Below, piece after piece: positions 5,223 through 5,973 of a stretch of 5,973 bases of DNA. A program made the translations under genes and the position numbers. Each line of letters starts with the position of its first letter. Position 1 is the first letter of the stretch. The notes beneath the pieces were generated by a model, which did not search any database, was not told the DNA's origin, and was given only the letters and a program-made list of their open reading frames with translations. This DNA comes from Campylobacteraceae bacterium (lineage in GTDB: Bacteria; Campylobacterota; Campylobacteria; Campylobacterales; Sulfurovaceae), in contig JALWZI010000136.1 of NCBI GenBank assembly GCA_027002755.1, positions 1 through 5,973 on the forward strand. Reading direction: 5' to 3'.

Positions 5223-5973
5223 TTGGCCGCCAATGTGCCCCAGTCCCATATCAGAAATTTCTCCATTATCGCCCACATCGACCACGGCAAATCGACCCTG
5301 GCGGATCGGATCATTCAGGAGTGCGGTGCCGTCAGTGACCGGGAGATGAGCGCCCAGCTTATGGATACCATGGATATCGAAAAAGAGCGCGGGATCACCA
5401 TCAAGGCTCAGTCGGTCCGTCTCGACTATGTCAAAGACGGCGAGCACTACGTCCTCAATCTTATCGACACCCCGGGCCACGTGGATTTCTCCTACGAGGT
5501 GAGCCGCTCTCTCGCCTCCTGCGAAGGGGCGCTGCTGGTGGTGGATGCCGCTCAGGGGGTCGAGGCTCAGACCATCGCCAATGTCTACATCGCCATCGAG
5601 AACGATCTGGAGTTGATCCCCGTCGTCAACAAGATCGACCTCCCCGCCGCCGATCCCGACCGGGTCCTGGCGGAGCTGGAGGAGGCGATCGGGATCGACG
5701 CCACCGAACATGCTCTGGTCTCCGCCAAGACCGGGCAGGGGGTCAAAGAGCTGATCGACATGATCGTGGAGAAGATCCCCGCTCCTGCCGGTGATGAGGA
5801 GGCTCCCGCCAAAGCCCTGATCTACGACAGCTGGTTCGACAACTACCTGGGAGCCCTGGCCCTGGTGAGGGTCTTCGACGGAAAGATCGAAAAGGGGCAG
5901 AAGATCCGGATCATGGGTACGGCCGAAGAACACCAGGTCCTGGATCTGATGTATCCCCATCCCATCAAGCCGA
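5223..5973 (+). CDS. lepA: Elongation factor 4 (LepA), 5' part
   Basis: The first 250 residues of a GTPase that is normally about 600 residues long; the gene runs off the window. LepA binds ribosomes and is linked to back-translocation and ribosome assembly or translation under stress. All five G motifs are visible: AHIDHGKST (17-25, P-loop), RGIT (56-59), DTPGH (82-86), NKID (136-139) and SAK (167-169). Domain II begins near [23 protein letters not shown]. The very short N-terminus ahead of [15 protein letters not shown] is characteristic of LepA and separates it from EF-G, TypA and IF2. It starts at TTG 5223, 91 bases after the end of the c-di-GMP gene, with its own -10 box. Confidence 0.97.
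   Translation, partial: MAANVPQSHIRNFSIIAHIDHGKSTLADRIIQECGAVSDREMSAQLMDTMDIEKERGITIKAQSVRLDYVKDGEHYVLNLIDTPGHVDFSYEVSRSLASCEGALLVVDAAQGVEAQTIANVYIAIENDLELIPVVNKIDLPAADPDRVLAELEEAIGIDATEHALVSAKTGQGVKELIDMIVEKIPAPAGDEEAPAKALIYDSWFDNYLGALALVRVFDGKIEKGQKIRIMGTAEEHQVLDLMYPHPIKP

Noticed and set aside
3593..5314. Long minus-strand open frame opposite the GGDEF-EAL gene
   Set aside because: It is fully antisense to conserved GGDEF and EAL motifs, with no recognisable domain and no convincing ribosome binding site.
5115..5960. Minus-strand open frame opposite lepA
   Set aside because: It is antisense to intact GTPase motifs, and its Asp/Gly/His-rich composition is typical of a shadow frame.

Overview
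The window looks like a stretch of chromosome from a Campylobacterota (Epsilonproteobacteria) species with a fairly GC-rich genome, perhaps Sulfurovum- or Nitratifractor-like. This assignment is an inference from protein resemblance (ribose-phosphate pyrophosphokinase, LepA, the DUF59 protein) and from promoters that show a TAAAAT-type -10 box without a clear -35 box. No rRNA or other taxonomic marker is present. All recognisable genes are on the + strand.

Layout: (1) 1-261 is the 3' end of a DUF59/MIP18-family (SufT-like) iron-sulfur assembly gene. (2) 262-575 is a gene-free interval that is unusually rich in structure. It holds a terminator-like hairpin flanked by 12-bp direct repeats, three short tandem heptamer runs, and a cluster of palindromes, three of which share the 10-mer GAATGAATTC in alternating orientation, like REP/BIME elements. 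(3) 624-1559 is prs, ribose-phosphate pyrophosphokinase, complete, with its own -10 box and ribosome binding site. (4) 1560-1773 is an AT-rich promoter region. (5) 1774-2910 and 2912-5131 form a tight two-gene operon: a FIST_N/FIST_C sensor protein and a 739-residue PAS-PAS-GGDEF-EAL protein whose synthase, inhibitory and phosphodiesterase motifs all look intact. (6) 5223 to the window end is the 5' part of lepA (elongation factor 4), with a -10 box, a strong AAGGAG site and a TTG start.

The most interesting system is the FIST/c-di-GMP pair. Some FIST-domain proteins (NosP) bind haem, sense nitric oxide and control neighbouring histidine kinases or c-di-GMP enzymes. The gene order here suggests that a soluble FIST sensor tunes a bifunctional cyclic-di-GMP enzyme directly, with no kinase between them. 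The ligand cannot be read from the sequence, and haem binding is only one possibility. The flanking genes (prs, lepA, DUF59) are housekeeping, so the pair may be a lineage-specific signalling cassette set among core genes.
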